From Hyaloperonospora brassicae (lineage: Eukaryota; Oomycota; Peronosporomycetes; Peronosporales; Peronosporaceae): 64,000 bases of DNA. The stretch is taken from positions 1-64,000 of the forward strand of contig CANTFL010001109.1 in assembly GCA_947650285.1 (NCBI GenBank), in the 5' to 3' direction. A program made the translations under genes and the position numbers. The notes under the pieces are model-generated. The model saw nothing but the letters and a program-made list of their open reading frames with translations. It searched no databases and was not told the DNA's origin. Positions 1 to 10,992 of the stretch are shown here, piece after piece (position 1 is the first letter of the stretch; every line of letters begins with the position of its first letter).

Positions 1-341
1 AGCTCTGTCAAAGGGAAAAAGTAGAACTGTGTTAAGTAAAGTTATGTTTCTTGATAAATTATCTTTTCTCTTGATCTATCTATATTAAACTACAATCTCC
101 TATGTGGGTTTCTTGCTCACCACCCATTGCGCGCGTCCATCATCGATTGGCGGTTAATTTGGTTGATGAATTGTGAGTATCGACTATCAGATGAGAAACC
201 CATCAAATAAATATTACCCTTGGGAATAATATTCCTTCAGCCTTTCTCCTTACGAGTAATTTCAAATAAACATTATCTAAATCGATAATATTCAAAGTTA
301 GTACGAAAATATCATTTATGTAACGGCCCCACCCCGTTACA
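1..341 (-). repeat. 3' LTR (partial) of the gypsy element
   Basis: This segment aligns with 7823-8162. It shares the core around 100-170 (CCTATGTGGGTTTCTTGC, then the GCGCGCGTCC block) and the terminal inverted motif TGTAACGG...CCGTTACA ending at 341. The first roughly 120 bp of the LTR are outside the window. Identity with the other LTR is clearly imperfect by eye, indicating an old copy. Confidence 0.88.
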
Positions 342-351
342 TCCCCTCCCT
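342..351 (-). other. Polypurine tract of the gypsy element
   Basis: On the minus strand the bases next to the 3' LTR read AGGGAGGGGA. This is a purine run directly abutting the LTR start TGTAACGG, the expected position of the plus-strand primer for reverse transcription. It fixes both the LTR boundary and the element's orientation. Confidence 0.8.
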
Positions 352-472
352 AATTATCAGTCACTACAGTAAGTGGTTTTAATTGGCTGTTGACAGAGTG
401 ACCACTGTAGGGTTTTTCTGAGAGAAAGGGATCACTTTTTGGTTCTGATCATCGCATTTAGCCTTTCAGCGC

Positions 473-2222
473 ATGACGAGTTCGTCCATGCGCTGGGCGA
501 ACAAGGCCGCCGTTGAAGCGGCTGGACAGATGCGTGCAGTCTTATTACAAGCTGTTCAAGACTCGGCAGCAGGCTTCTCATCGCCTGTTGCTGCTAATAA
601 GCAATCTGCAACACCCATAGTTGCAGGTGCACATGGTCGTCCACGTGATGCTACATTATCCGCAGCTTCGGCTGCGGGTGGTTGTTCCATGGACGTCAAC
701 CTCGAGATAGAGGTGATCCATTCGAGCGAGTCGGAGTCTTTGTCAGACTTTGAATCGTACTTCAAATCAAGTATCGAGGCTGCGAGTGCAGAAACTACGA
801 CGGCCAAGCCTCGTGGCAGTCTTGACGAGGCTCTAAGCCATTAAAAGTTCGGTTCTTCCGACGAGTCTGAACACTCGTCACAGGGATCAAACTGATCGCG
901 CTCGCATTAAGATGATGCGAGCGCTAAGCATGTTGACGTCGGTCATCACGATGATTTTGATGACTCTTTGCGGAGTCATCGTAGCCGTAGCAATTCAAGT
1001 GACTGCGGAGCTCGTGGTGCCAGTACTTGCGTCGGCACTACGCAAGTAGAGCAGGATAGTAACGCTTTAAGACCTGCTTTTGATAACAAGCCCTGGATGC
1101 CTACCCTAGACACTCTGAGGGAGTGTTAGGATATAACATCTAAGAGTTGTCGAATCCCACTCTTTGACTCGTCGATCATCCATCATCTTGACGTCAGCGC
1201 GAGGAACTATCGGACTGAACATGAATTTTTCATCAATGTCTTTTTCAGAATTGGATGGTATTACGGTAACCGCAAGCGAGACGAAGTTTCGTCGGTGCAG
1301 CCGTGGAATTTGTTTATTGGCAACATCAAAAATGGTGGCCGTGAGGCTTTGATGGACAAACTTATTGCAGCTCGCAATAGGTTTGAGCAGAAGTCGCTAT
1401 TCGTGTATGTTTAGGTGGCACCGATTATTTCGAGAGGTAGGTCTACCTTGTCTCTCGTGGGGAGACAATTGTCAAAACTGGGTCTAAAACTTTGTTTGCG
1501 CCCCGAGTGAGGCCTAGTCAGCCTTACTGGAGGGCGCTCATCTCGTCCTAGATGCGTCAAGGGATTGAGACGTTGCAATCTCTTTACGAACATGCCTGGA
1601 GTTTGTGTGACGATGGACCTACACTATCAGAGCTTGCGTTTCGTCGTAATGCTCGACGAGATCGGGCACATCCATCATCAGCTGATATCGGTACTCCCAG
1701 ATGTTCCACAGGGGTGAAATACCCCGACACTGAACGAGGTAACTCTTCCTTGATCCTACATCATCACGGTGGTTCAAAATACGCTGTACAAGGAAGCGTT
1801 GGTCACCGTGTGAGCCCACCAACGGATGTGAAGAAAAAGAAAAACTTCCTCCAAGTAGTTCGACTCACCGTCTCGACCAATACGAGATGTATCACGCAAT
1901 CGTTGAATGGCGCGAGGATTTGGAGCACGATCGGGACAGACGCTACGCTTTGACCGGTTCCGAGCGGCAACACCGCAAGGATTGGGAGGATGATCGGTCG
2001 AAGGATCGTGGCGATTACACCCTCATCTAGCTTCAAGTTGAGCGTGATGTCCGGTCCCTCGTTGAAGAGCTGGGGACAGATCGCAGAGAGATCTATCGGC
2101 TGAACGGAGAGATCTCTTCATTACGCATCCAGAATGATCGTCTGGAGCGCGAACGCAAGAGCGTGATGGAGGTTCTTGAACGTGGGGGGGTATATTCATC
2201 GTCAGAAGCGGGATCGTACTAA
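473..2222 (+). pseudogene. Antisense additional ORF of the gypsy element, decayed
   Basis: The plus strand opposite the element's polarity holds one long decayed reading frame. It starts at ATG 473 and stays in the same frame to about 1845 despite stops near 842, 893, 908, 1127, 1412, 1508 and several between 1715 and 1830. It then continues in the next frame to TAA at 2220-2222. The inferred product is about 580 residues. It has an Ala-rich start, an acidic Ser-rich stretch (around 717-770), a central aromatic segment with the words RIGWYYGN and QPWNLFIGNIKNGG (around 1240-1345), and a charged coiled-coil-like C-terminus (around 1880-2180, with REDLEHDRDRRYAL and ERDVRSLVEELG). I do not recognise a family. 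It sits between the integrase and the 3' LTR, where additional ORFs, some antisense, have been reported in plant LTR elements. Function unknown; a structural or regulatory role is possible. Confidence 0.7.
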
Positions 2223-3541
2223 CAATACAGGTGGAGACGCCCCACGCATAAATCAGGATGCGTACGCATCCTACGTGGCAGCTCAATCAAGAATTCGTTG
2301 CCTTTTCGTATTAGCACACGAAAGGGGCCGACATACTTGGGCAGTGGTTTACTTCTGCCCACGCTAGTCATTGCATGTCTAGGTAGGTTCAACGTAGAAA
2401 GTAGGAATGAGTCACCCTCAATATATGAAAGAACATTTCCTCTTCCATTCTTGTCAGCGTTCCGTTTCTGCCGTCCCACACCTTGAGCGATAGAATCCTG
2501 CATGAAACGGACCACTGCCTCACAAGTGAGCAGAAATCTTTCTGCTGACTTGGCCTTGTTCTGTTCAGTTTGCCGTGTGTGAACTGAAGAAAGAGTCTTT
2601 TTTTCTTTCTGTTCATCAGCGAGGGTGTCATCATCCTCGCTGGAGTAGTCGTTGAAGATGATAAAAATACCAGCATTCATCATCATCTGACTCAAAAATA
2701 TGATCATCGCTAATATTAAGATAATCCTCTTCTTCGATGTCGACATTATCGACATCAGCATCATACGTGACGACGTTAGCGTCGATACGTGATGATCAAG
2801 AGCCAGAACGGTTTGGGCTCAAGCGAATTCCTCCTTTTTATTCGAAATTCACACTCTAAGAGGGCAGGAAGACGTGAATGGCGTAAGCCATTCACGAAGA
2901 AAGGTGTGTGCTGTGTAGAATCATGCACCTAATTGTTGATGTTTAATTCCACCATGGGTAGGAATTTTCTCCTACTCGAAAGGAGTAGACACATCCTCAA
3001 ATGATCTCTATGAAGACACGGTTTGCACGTTCTGTCTGACCATCTGTTTCGGTTGGTCAGATGTTGACATCTTCAACCGCGTTCCGAGCGATTGGAACAC
3101 GAATTGCTAAAACCTTGCCGTGAACCAAGGGGTAGGGTCAGATACGAAGTTTTCGGGTTGACCCCTGGAGTAGAAATATCGTGTCGATAAAGACACGAGC
3201 CCAGCATGTGCCGTGATCGACTCGGTAGCTGCAGCAAGATGGACCATGTTACTATACCGGTGAACTAACACAAGAATACCATTATTCTTGTGGTCGTATT
3301 CGGGAAATTCAAAGACGAAGTCCATGGAAACGGACTGCCAGCACTCCGGCGGGACAGGTAGAGGCTGTAAGGGTGCACCGAATACATGGATAGACTTGAC
3401 CTGTTGACAAATATAGCAATCGCGAATGTAATTGCGCACAAAACGATACTGGAGAGGCCAGTTAAAGACACGACTTACCGAAATGTAAGTCTTCTCCCTA
3501 CCACGATGGTCACCTGTTGCGGCATGAAGACACTCATACAT
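2219..3541 (-). pseudogene. Integrase region of gypsy pol, broken
   Basis: The upper part (3107-3541) holds the zinc-binding region, with CYICQQVKS as the CxxC half, and the catalytic core beginning around SMDFVFEFP with the first acidic residue. The second core motif is altered near 3115 (DPTPWFTARF instead of a D-R-D-P-type block). Fragments around 2850-3000, such as FLPMVELNINN and TPFFVNGLRHSRLPALL, are the core-end region in shifted frames. The C-terminal part (2219-2764) carries the GPY/F-like block PKYVGPFRVL and ends after RRMRTHPDLCVGRL. The family inserts the cDNA into host DNA; this copy cannot because of several frame breaks. Its TAG stop (2219-2221) overlaps the stop of the opposing reading frame. 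Confidence 0.85.
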
Positions 3542-3596
3542 GATGTTAAATCGCTAATCGTTATGGGCGGGAACGACGACACGAGGCGAGTCGCCG

Positions 3597-4384
3597 TCAG
3601 CGGTCTGTATAGTACAGCAACCCATTAAGTGTTGTGTACCGATCCGATGAGGATCGGTACGAAGCCGATAAATCCTTTAACGATTTACGAGTTGGATCCA
3701 CCAGATGATCCATCAAGCCCAGAAGAGCCTGATCTTCTGCGTATGACTTTCTTAAGTCGTCAAGTAACCTTGAAGACGGGACACTGACTGTAAGTGCCGC
3801 AACAGTGGGACTGTCCGCACTGTTGGATTGCACGCCCGGCTCGAAATTGGGCCGGCGGTAAAGCGCATCAGCGACGACGGTCAGTCGTCCTGATTTATAC
3901 TCGAGAGAGAAGTTGTACTCCGCGAAGAACGACAGCCACATCGCCATTCGTTGCGAGAGGTGAAGACTGTTTACGGCCGTGCGTAGTGACGCATGGTCCG
4001 TATAGACGATGAAAGGTCCATATTCTAAGCATAGCCACGAGACGTAGCCAGTGCGTATTTCATGTCAAGTAGTTCCTTGTCATGCACTGGATAATTACGC
4101 TCAGCTGGTTGCATCTGACGAGATTGATAGCAGATGAAGCGCTTTGCGCCATCCGTATCGAATTGCCTTAACGCGCAGCCGATTGAAAAATCGCTGGCTT
4201 CATGGGCCAGATGGAATGGTATGTCCTGATCTGCAATCGCTAGTATGGGCGATTGCATTAATCTATGGTTGATACTTTCAAAGGAACGCTTACAGTCAGC
4301 ATTGCATGACCACTTCACATTTTTCTTGGGTAACCAAGAAAGATGAACAGTCATCTCGGCGTAGTTGTGCGAGTACTTGAGCAA
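3597..4384 (-). pseudogene. RNase H region of gypsy pol, broken
   Basis: Two overlapping-family fragments are visible. One (4025-4384) starts at the RT connection (HNYAEMTVHLSWL) and runs into RNase H, with FHLAHEASDFSIGCALRQ where active copies have a catalytic Asp in the DAS block, and PVHDKELLDMKYAL containing the second acidic site. The other (3597-3947) has the typical end MAMWLSFFAEYNFSLEYK and VADALYRRP. RNase H degrades the RNA strand during reverse transcription. A frame change near 3960-4025 separates the halves. Confidence 0.85.
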
Positions 4385-4442
4385 GTACGCCGTCAGCCCA
4401 AGGAACTTACGAAGTCTCTTGGCATCGACTGGCAGTCGGTGA

Positions 4443-5100
4443 TCACCTTGATCTTTTCGGGATCAGGGCGTACGCCGTGTTTAACCACGATGCACCCAAG
4501 AAGTGTTTTTTGGCAAACGCAAATATACACATCTTGATGTTGGCGTACAGCCTATTCTTGCGCATAAGTTGAAAAATCTGGCGAACGTGAGGTCTGTGAA
4601 CTTCAACGTCCTTCTTTCCGTCCATATCCCGGCTATGGACGAACATATCGTCAAAGTAACTCGGTGCGAAGTCTTGCACCGATCTCAACAGATTTGTAAC
4701 ACATCTGCTGAAAGTAGCAGGGTCATTGCTCAGCCCCTGTGGTATCACTAGCCACTCCCACAACATACCTATGGGGGTACTTACTGCTGTGTACGGGGTG
4801 TCCCGTTCACGCATGAGGATCTGATAGAAGCCATCCATCAGATCCATGGACGAAAATATGGTACTCTTTGACATACCATCTATGATTACATCCTTCCTCG
4901 GTATCGGCGTCTGAGCCGGTACCGTTGCAGCATTCAATTTGTTGGATGCGTGCACTATCCGCCATCATCCTGTGGCCTTCCGCACACAGAAGGTCGGTGA
5001 GCTGTGAGGGGATGTTGATTCCCTCACATGGCCCGCTGCAAAGCGATCGGAAAAGAACTTGTCTATCGCCAGTGATTGTTCACGAGGTAGTATTCACTGC
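4443..5100 (-). pseudogene. Reverse transcriptase region of gypsy pol, broken
   Basis: The open part (4443-4955) contains NKLNAATVPAQTPIPRKD, the palm motif around FSSMDLMDGFYQI with the first catalytic Asp, the PQGLSNDPATF block, and the active-site box YFDDMFVHSR. The fingers region lies upstream in a broken frame (4956-5100). The active-site Asp pair is kept, but the domain is cut off from its neighbours by stops, so this copy is dead. The order and wording match the second element at 62.2-62.9 kb. Confidence 0.88.
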
Positions 5101-5101
5101 T

Positions 5102-6100
5102 TCATGACACAGTACTTCGAGCCCGTTCTGAGCTCGATCTCGTGTCGAGTGCCTTTGTCCTTAGGCAACTCGCAAGGTACGGATTCAGGGAACACATCCC
5201 TGAATTGTACCAAATCCTTATACAAAGGATCTGCCTGAATCGACTCATAGTAATGAGACGTGTATCGCTTAATCCGAGTCTTCTCATCGAGGACACTTTC
5301 TTCACTCTATGAGCTGCTGAAACCCGTTCGTTCTCGGCAAACACTGTTGCCGACCCAATATCGGCCGCATACTCATCCTCTGTGACTAGTATACATATCT
5401 GCTTGACCTTGCCACTACGCAGATCACTCAAGAACCACTTCGGCTCTAGCGTTGGCAATTGAGTTATATCTGAAGTCAACCTCGGAGGCACAATCAGATC
5501 AAGCGTATAAGAACCTACGTCTGATCCGTCTTTAAATAAGACGTTTAACAACTAGGTTTCTTCCTGGAAACTTGTTTCCACAGGTTGCTGAGAGTCTAAT
5601 GTATCAGAATGATACTCTTAAGGGATTATTTTCTCAATTACGTGGGGACTTATTCCCTCTCCGTTTTCTGACTATGGCTGTGAAACCACAGTCAGGCACC
5701 GATCCTCTACGGTCGAATCTCCAGGTGACCTAGGATGACCGTGTTGCCCTTTGGCGGCAACATGTTTCTTTCTTCTAGGATGTTGCCCTCTAGGCATACA
5801 TCCATGTCCCGATCCACTCGACTTATTCGAGTGGTGGATCTTTGACGCTGCCTGCAATTCTGCATAGACGACAGGAGCTTGCTCCACAGTGTAGTGATCA
5901 GACTACACTGATGATCTTGTGCAGTCGTGCTAACGACCGTACCGCACGTGAGGCCATCGCACTCACTCGCAGTACATCTACACGCTTGTTCATGCTCCAC
6001 GACGTTCATCAGATGGCCATCTGATGAACAATCGGCAGGCATCTTTACAGATTGATGCTGCCATCTCACCCTTGGCTCGTACGTTCTGAGCCAATGTAAT
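5102..6100 (-). pseudogene. Linker between protease and RT of the gypsy polyprotein, decayed
   Basis: Minus-strand fragments at 5102-5551 and 5672-6069 sit where the protease-RT linker is expected. They contain acidic and Ser/Leu-rich text such as LTSDITQLPTLEPKWFLSDL, which resembles the region just before RT in gypsy polyproteins. Frames change several times. No enzymatic motif can be seen. Confidence 0.55.
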
Positions 6101-6165
6101 TACAGGATGACATCAAATTTGTCATCTAGATCCCGTACGATGAAATAATCAGTGTACTGTTCGCC

Positions 6166-6798
6166 CTATAACGTGTAGTGGATTCCCACTACACGTTTCT
6201 CAACGGTTATCGGTGCGCCTGTGGCGAGGCGCACTGTCATCTTCGTTGAAACGATGTCGCGCTCAACGAACTTGAGCCTACGACCCTCTAGTGACCGGTG
6301 ACGAACAAAGTTGCTCGACGTCCCACAGCCAACTAGGGCGCGAAGTGGCAAGTCTTCTATCACTTGTACCTTCAAGGTGACGAGGGACACCTCATCACCA
6401 GGTGCAGAGACACACCGTGACTGTGTGCCTGGAGCAACTTTCTTCAAGAGGTTTTCAAATTCTCTCGAGGTTGCTGGATCAGTAGGGCGCTCCTCCCCAA
6501 TTGACCCCGACCAGTTTTGATGGTCCGTCTCGCTGTTGCGGTCCCGCAACAGCGTTGGACCTACGCCCATTGTCCTGTTTGGCAAATGGTCATTCATTTC
6601 GCTCAGTACTGTTTGGTACCGTGCGTGGGGTACTACACTCGCAAGCGTAGTGTCCGAGCTTCTGACAGCGATTGCACTTTTGCAATCGTTTGTTGTTTGA
6701 AGATCGAGGTCTCTAGCTCTCAACATAACAGAGGTCCATTGGTTCTGGACCTCCGGTCTCTTGTCGTCTCGGTGGACGATAAGAGCTCGCGTTAGCAT
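6166..6798 (-). pseudogene. Gag-pol junction with aspartic protease remnant
   Basis: The C-terminal third carries a retropepsin-like core, ALVGCGTSSNFVRHRSLEG, where active enzymes have Asp-Ser/Cys-Gly. Here the catalytic Asp is replaced by Gly, so the protease is inactive even where the frame is open. The upstream part lies where a zinc knuckle should be, but no intact CCHC box is seen. The protease normally matures the Gag-Pol polyprotein. Confidence 0.72.
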
Positions 6799-6799
6799 G

Positions 6800-7650
6800 A
6801 GCCTGTTTAATGCTAAAGTCCTCGTGTTACGCTGCTACAATAGCATATTTTATAGTGTTTCAACTCTAGGCGGAACGGGTGATTCCTTACGAGAGCATCG
6901 GCGATCTCTTGCATAAACAGTAATCAACGTGCGTTCGTATACTGTCTTAGCAGTTATACTACTCGCAAGGAGTCGTATATGCTAATCATAAGCGTGCACA
7001 TCACACTTACCTTGTTTGAGTTTCAGGAGCTCTGACCGAGCCCTGAACTCAGCCCGTGGCGGCTCAAACGTCTGTTTTAGCCTGGCCTTAAAGGTTTATG
7101 GCGACCCAAAAGCGAATGGATCGCTCATATCCAGCCCTAATGGCCAAGTCTTGGCACGTCCTGCCAAGTGGGCTTGAGTAAATGTGAGTTTCATTTGCTC
7201 ACCGTCGATACGACGTGCTTTCATGGCTCTGTCTCGTTCGACAAACTACAACAACAGGGAGTCTTCCTCGACCCCTCGGTACTTGGAGATGTCATCTTTA
7301 AGATTTCGAGACGACGCGTGTGTGTCGTCTCGCCCACAGTAGCATTGAATTGCTGCTGTATCATCAGCTGTGTCTGCTGAGCACCGAGTTTCCTCAACTG
7401 TTCTGCCTGTTTAGAGCCTTGCTAGTGAATCAAGGCTATCTATTCACTTTCGGCGAGAAGCTCATTTTCAATGAACCTGGTAATAGCGGCATGTTGCTGG
7501 TCTCTATCAAGAGACTCCAACATGGCGCTAATGGCGGTTTCGCCGCCGGTAGAACCCATACGTCTTACCGCACTCCATTCGATGCCACTCAAATGGTTGA
7601 AGCCTTCACGCGTGGCGTGATAGCTCTCCTACTCATCCAACATGTTCATG
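6800..7650 (-). pseudogene. Gag remnant of the gypsy element
   Basis: On the minus strand a broken frame begins near 7650 and reads ESYHATREGFNHLSGIEW, then SAMLESLDRDQQHAAITRF, then KQAEQLRKLGAQQTQLMIQQ. In-frame TAG codons occur after the sixth codon and twice near 7400-7440. It lies directly after the primer-binding site, which is the gag position. Further down (6800-7250) the frame is heavily broken. The text is Gln- and Glu-rich and probably helical, as capsid precursors are. I saw no intact domain. Confidence 0.65.
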
Positions 7651-7679
7651 TTGAATGAGGTGGTTGTGGTTGCTGGAAG

Positions 7680-7697
7680 GACTACATAGTGCTACCA
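7680..7697 (-). other. tRNA primer-binding site of the gypsy element
   Basis: Two bases inside the 5' LTR end, the minus strand reads TGGTAGCACTATGTAGTC. The TGG start is complementary to a tRNA CCA end. The same TGGTAGCACT occurs just after the LTR of the second element (59698), which supports the assignment. The tRNA species was not identified. Confidence 0.72.
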
Positions 7698-7699
7698 GG

Positions 7700-8162
7700 T
7701 GTAACGGGGTACGCCCATGCTATATGGCAGGCAAGACCCTGTGTTGACTGAACACAAATTTCTGTGCACCCGACGTCACGTACACGTGGCGAGGAAGCGC
7801 AGCGAAGTAAATAGAACCCGAAAATTCTGTCTAAGGGAGAAGTAGAATTGTTATTTTAATATAGTTATGTTTCTTTGTAAATCTTATATGTCTTGGTCTA
7901 ACTATATTTTGCGAAAATCCCCTATGTGGGTTTCTTGCCCACCACCTATTGCGCGCGTCCAGCAGCGACTGGTGATTAATTTGGTTGATGTTGATGCTAC
8001 ATCAACCAAAAGTGAAGCATTCAAGAATATTACCATCGGGGGTAATATTCCGCCAACATCACCTCGTCTCGAGTGATGTCGATTGAATATTATCTAAACA
8101 AATAATATTTAAAATTTGATATCTTTGTACCAATTTTTATGTAACGGGCTCACCCCGTTACA
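7700..8162 (-). repeat. 5' LTR of the gypsy element
   Basis: This 463-bp repeat is bounded by inverted termini TGTAACGGGG (7700) and CCCCGTTACA (ending 8162). It aligns with 1-341 over its last 340 bp. The core at 7921-7990 (CTATGTGGGTTTCTTGCC, then a GCGCGCGTCC block) also recurs, diverged, in relics near 15.1, 34.6, 35.7 and 44.7 kb. On the element's own strand it carries the promoter and primer-proximal end. Confidence 0.88.
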
Positions 8163-8259
8163 CGAATGGCTTAAAACGTGCACTTTAGCAACAACAAAAA
8201 GGGCGGTCTTGTTCCGTTTGTAAATAAGCTTCGAACGTATGCGCTGATTTTGTCGCCAT

Positions 8260-10992
8260 TGTTTCTTGTTGCTCGAGCTTGCTAGATAGATGCCCGCTTG
8301 CTCGCATCAGGTCCATACCCTGATCCGGACATCTCTACGATCCATCCATGCGATTGGCCAGCACACAATGGAATATATCGCGTAAGCTCGAGCTGCACTG
8401 CAAGTAAATTTGCGTCCAGCTGATTTTCGTCAACTTAGGCGTGCATCGCAACTTCAGCATCTCTTCCTCTTCCATTTGATTCGGTGCGAAGAAACAATCC
8501 ATCGCCTGCTTGGGTCCCTTCAGTTTTCATACTGCCTTGCATGATCTTCATCTTATACTTGGACTTAATCATCGAGACGTACGAAGCACACATGGACATG
8601 GCAAACACCACAATGTCATTCGGTACATGCTGCCCGTAACCGCAATAAAGAGCCCTATTCTTTCAGCCTCTCCCTCTTACTCGCCTGTAAATCCTAGTCG
8701 GTCTTCCTCGCGTCGCTGATGAATGATCGCATTCCTTTTTGCCTTGGTCGTGGTAGTGGTCGCAATAACAAAACGATCGTCGTCATGTCCGCCTCTTGTT
8801 TGGTCGTTGTACTCGCTCCTCATGGCACACTCTTCGATATAATGATCTGTCTCCTTGACAACGTGGTCCACCGTCTCCCTGTGCACCCAATCGTCATTGT
8901 CTTGGCCACTCTACTTTGCCTCCATTTATTCGCCTTACCCTCCTTCCTGCGGACGCTTTGCTTTTAGTCAGATACTTATACGATGTACTTGTCGTGTCCC
9001 TTCCGCATCAGCTTCTATGTTGCTATTTTCCTATTAACACGGCTAATAATCGTCATCTTCGAGAGCTGGCGCTGTAACTTCTTCATGTCACGGCACTCTC
9101 TTGTCGACTGTTTCAGGCCATCACGCTGACCTTACTGTATGTGCCTTCTCTCCTTCTCCATTCGTCCCATTTTATTGAGTTGTAACCGCGAGACCCTGGC
9201 ACTTGCATGGTTTAGACAAATCATCGTCCGTCGCTTCCTTATTGTTCTCCTTGATGACCACGTCCTGACGATACTTGATCCCTGTTGTTCCGGCAGCACA
9301 TTTTGAACGTCACCCACAAGTCCTCATCAGAGTCGTTGACCACTTGGAGAACTCGTCTATCGTTCTGATGCACTTAATCTCTGACATACTGGCGCCTTAT
9401 GCGATAAAGCTACCAACCACAAGTTGCTCGCCCGCTGATGCTACCCTTGACATCGGGTCGGCGTGGATGCAGCATAATGCAATCATCGCCTGGAATAGGA
9501 AAACGTTATGAGCATTCGTGACCCTGGCGGTCGCACGGATGCACGCAATGCATGTAGAAGCACCGTGAAGATTGGCGTGGACGTACACATCATCCTCACG
9601 CAGATAGTGCTTGACCGGTTGTTCGTTCTGGAAAGCATCTGTTCCAGCAACCGTCACGTGCTTTCGTTGGTAGGAAACCTACATAATTGCTCAACCAGAG
9701 CGTTCCCGCCGCGGTTTTGGGTCACATTCCTCTTCGCTGTTTTCCCAGTGTTCTCAAAGCGGTCCTCTCCGCGAGCGCAATTACTTTGTCAATCGCCCTC
9801 CATAGCCTTGGTCACCTTCGCACCAGCTTCCCTCTTCTTTTGACAGACTTCGCGCTACCGTTGACAGCGTCGACTCGGTCCAGATGATGTGGACCTGTCT
9901 GTTTTCCTCAGCCATATCATCACCCAAGTGTTCGCCCTCGACACGCTCTTCGTCGTCGCATTGCAAAATTGCATTGCGGCTATGCTCGAGATCTAGTTTG
10001 TGCGTGAGACTTGCTACGGAGTTACCGTTCTTCTATTCGTACTTCACGAGCTCTTCCCACGCCACGCCAAATCGTTTGACTGGATAACACGCTATAAATG
10101 AAAAACGCCTTCTCTACGTCTTGCGTAAGCTTCAATCCTCTGGGCATGTCGTCGAGAAGTCTGCTCTTGAACCTCGCGCGATCCAGCGAGCTGTTGTGTG
10201 TGTCTGCTTCTTCTTTGAGCTCCGCCAGTTTGTCCTCCGGAACAAGCTGGACACTTTGCTTTGCCACTTCAGCCGTGTCCGTATCGATGCGCGAAAAGCA
10301 CCTATCAACAGCCTCTTGTCGAAGCTCTTGACCTTCTTTCGTAGATGCTGAGCATACAGGAATGGCGTGAACTCTTCATACTGCGTTTGCGCAGCCTCCT
10401 TTGTAGAGTTTGTCGCAATGATGGAGCTTCGCTCATGTGTGAATGTAGAAGGGTAAAGCGCCGTAAAATCATGGCGTTCTTCGTCTTCAGCGTGAGCGAG
10501 ATATCTGCATGCACTAAACAGTGACCAGCGATGGCAGGACCCAAGCCTCCAAACGTATAATCTTTGACCACAACAACATCTTCGTCCGAATAATGCTGTC
10601 TGAAGCGTTGGGCTCGAGAAGCAAGTGACGTCAGGGCGCGTCCCGACCGAACGTCAACTCCACGACGCGATCTCCATCGAGCTGCGTTAGCGCCTACGTT
10701 TCTTTGCCCCTCAAATGTTCCCGCAGCCTCATCGTGAAATGACTTGGCGAAAGACTCGCTGACTTGGCCTAACGTGCGTATCGACTCGTGTGCAACCGCA
10801 CGCCCCATGCGAACAGCAGCAACATTAGGAATACAGGCTGCTGTGGATTGAGAATGAACGTCTTGGTAGCGCTTTTGTCGCTCTGGCTTTAGACGTCGCG
10901 GGTGTTGGTCACGCGCACGTTGACGACATCCGCACGATACTACCCACCATTGAGTTAATGTCATGACCAATTGGCATGCGTGTCTTCTCCGT
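8260..10992 (-). pseudogene. NEMF/Rqc2 pseudogene (duplicate of the gene at 37.07-40.4 kb)
   Basis: The minus strand aligns along its length with the intact NEMF homologue, but it is about 600 bp shorter and has frame breaks throughout. Recognisable pieces are AFQNEQPVKHYLREDDVYVH (9.6 kb; DUF814 region), MAKQSVQLVPEDKLAELKEE (10.2 kb; coiled-coil start) and the C-terminal region near 8.5 kb. The start codon position reads ACG instead of ATG (10990-10992). A deletion removes the spacer matching about 39.44-39.62 kb. No product is expected. Together with the next spacer and effector it forms one arm of a segmental duplication; the adjacent gypsy LTR ends at 8162. Confidence 0.9.

Larger units (their letters stand above)
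1..8162 (-). mobile_element. Decayed Ty3/gypsy LTR retrotransposon, truncated by the window start
   Basis: The element reads right to left: 5' LTR (7700-8162), primer-binding site, gag, protease, reverse transcriptase, RNase H, integrase, polypurine tract (342-351) and a partial 3' LTR (1-341). The order RT, RNase H, integrase is that of Ty3/gypsy elements. About 120 bp of the 3' LTR lie outside the window, so the target-site duplication cannot be checked. All polyprotein parts are broken by stops and frameshifts, and the two LTRs differ at many positions, so the insertion is old. A long reading frame of opposite polarity fills the space between integrase and 3' LTR and is described separately. 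The right edge lies about 100 bp from the NEMF pseudogene. Confidence 0.93.

Noticed and set aside
2255..2272. Perfect 18-bp palindrome AGGATGCGTACGCATCCT
   Set aside because: It is explained by the integrase codons for RMRTHP on the minus strand; a similar word recurs at 46.57 kb for the same reason.
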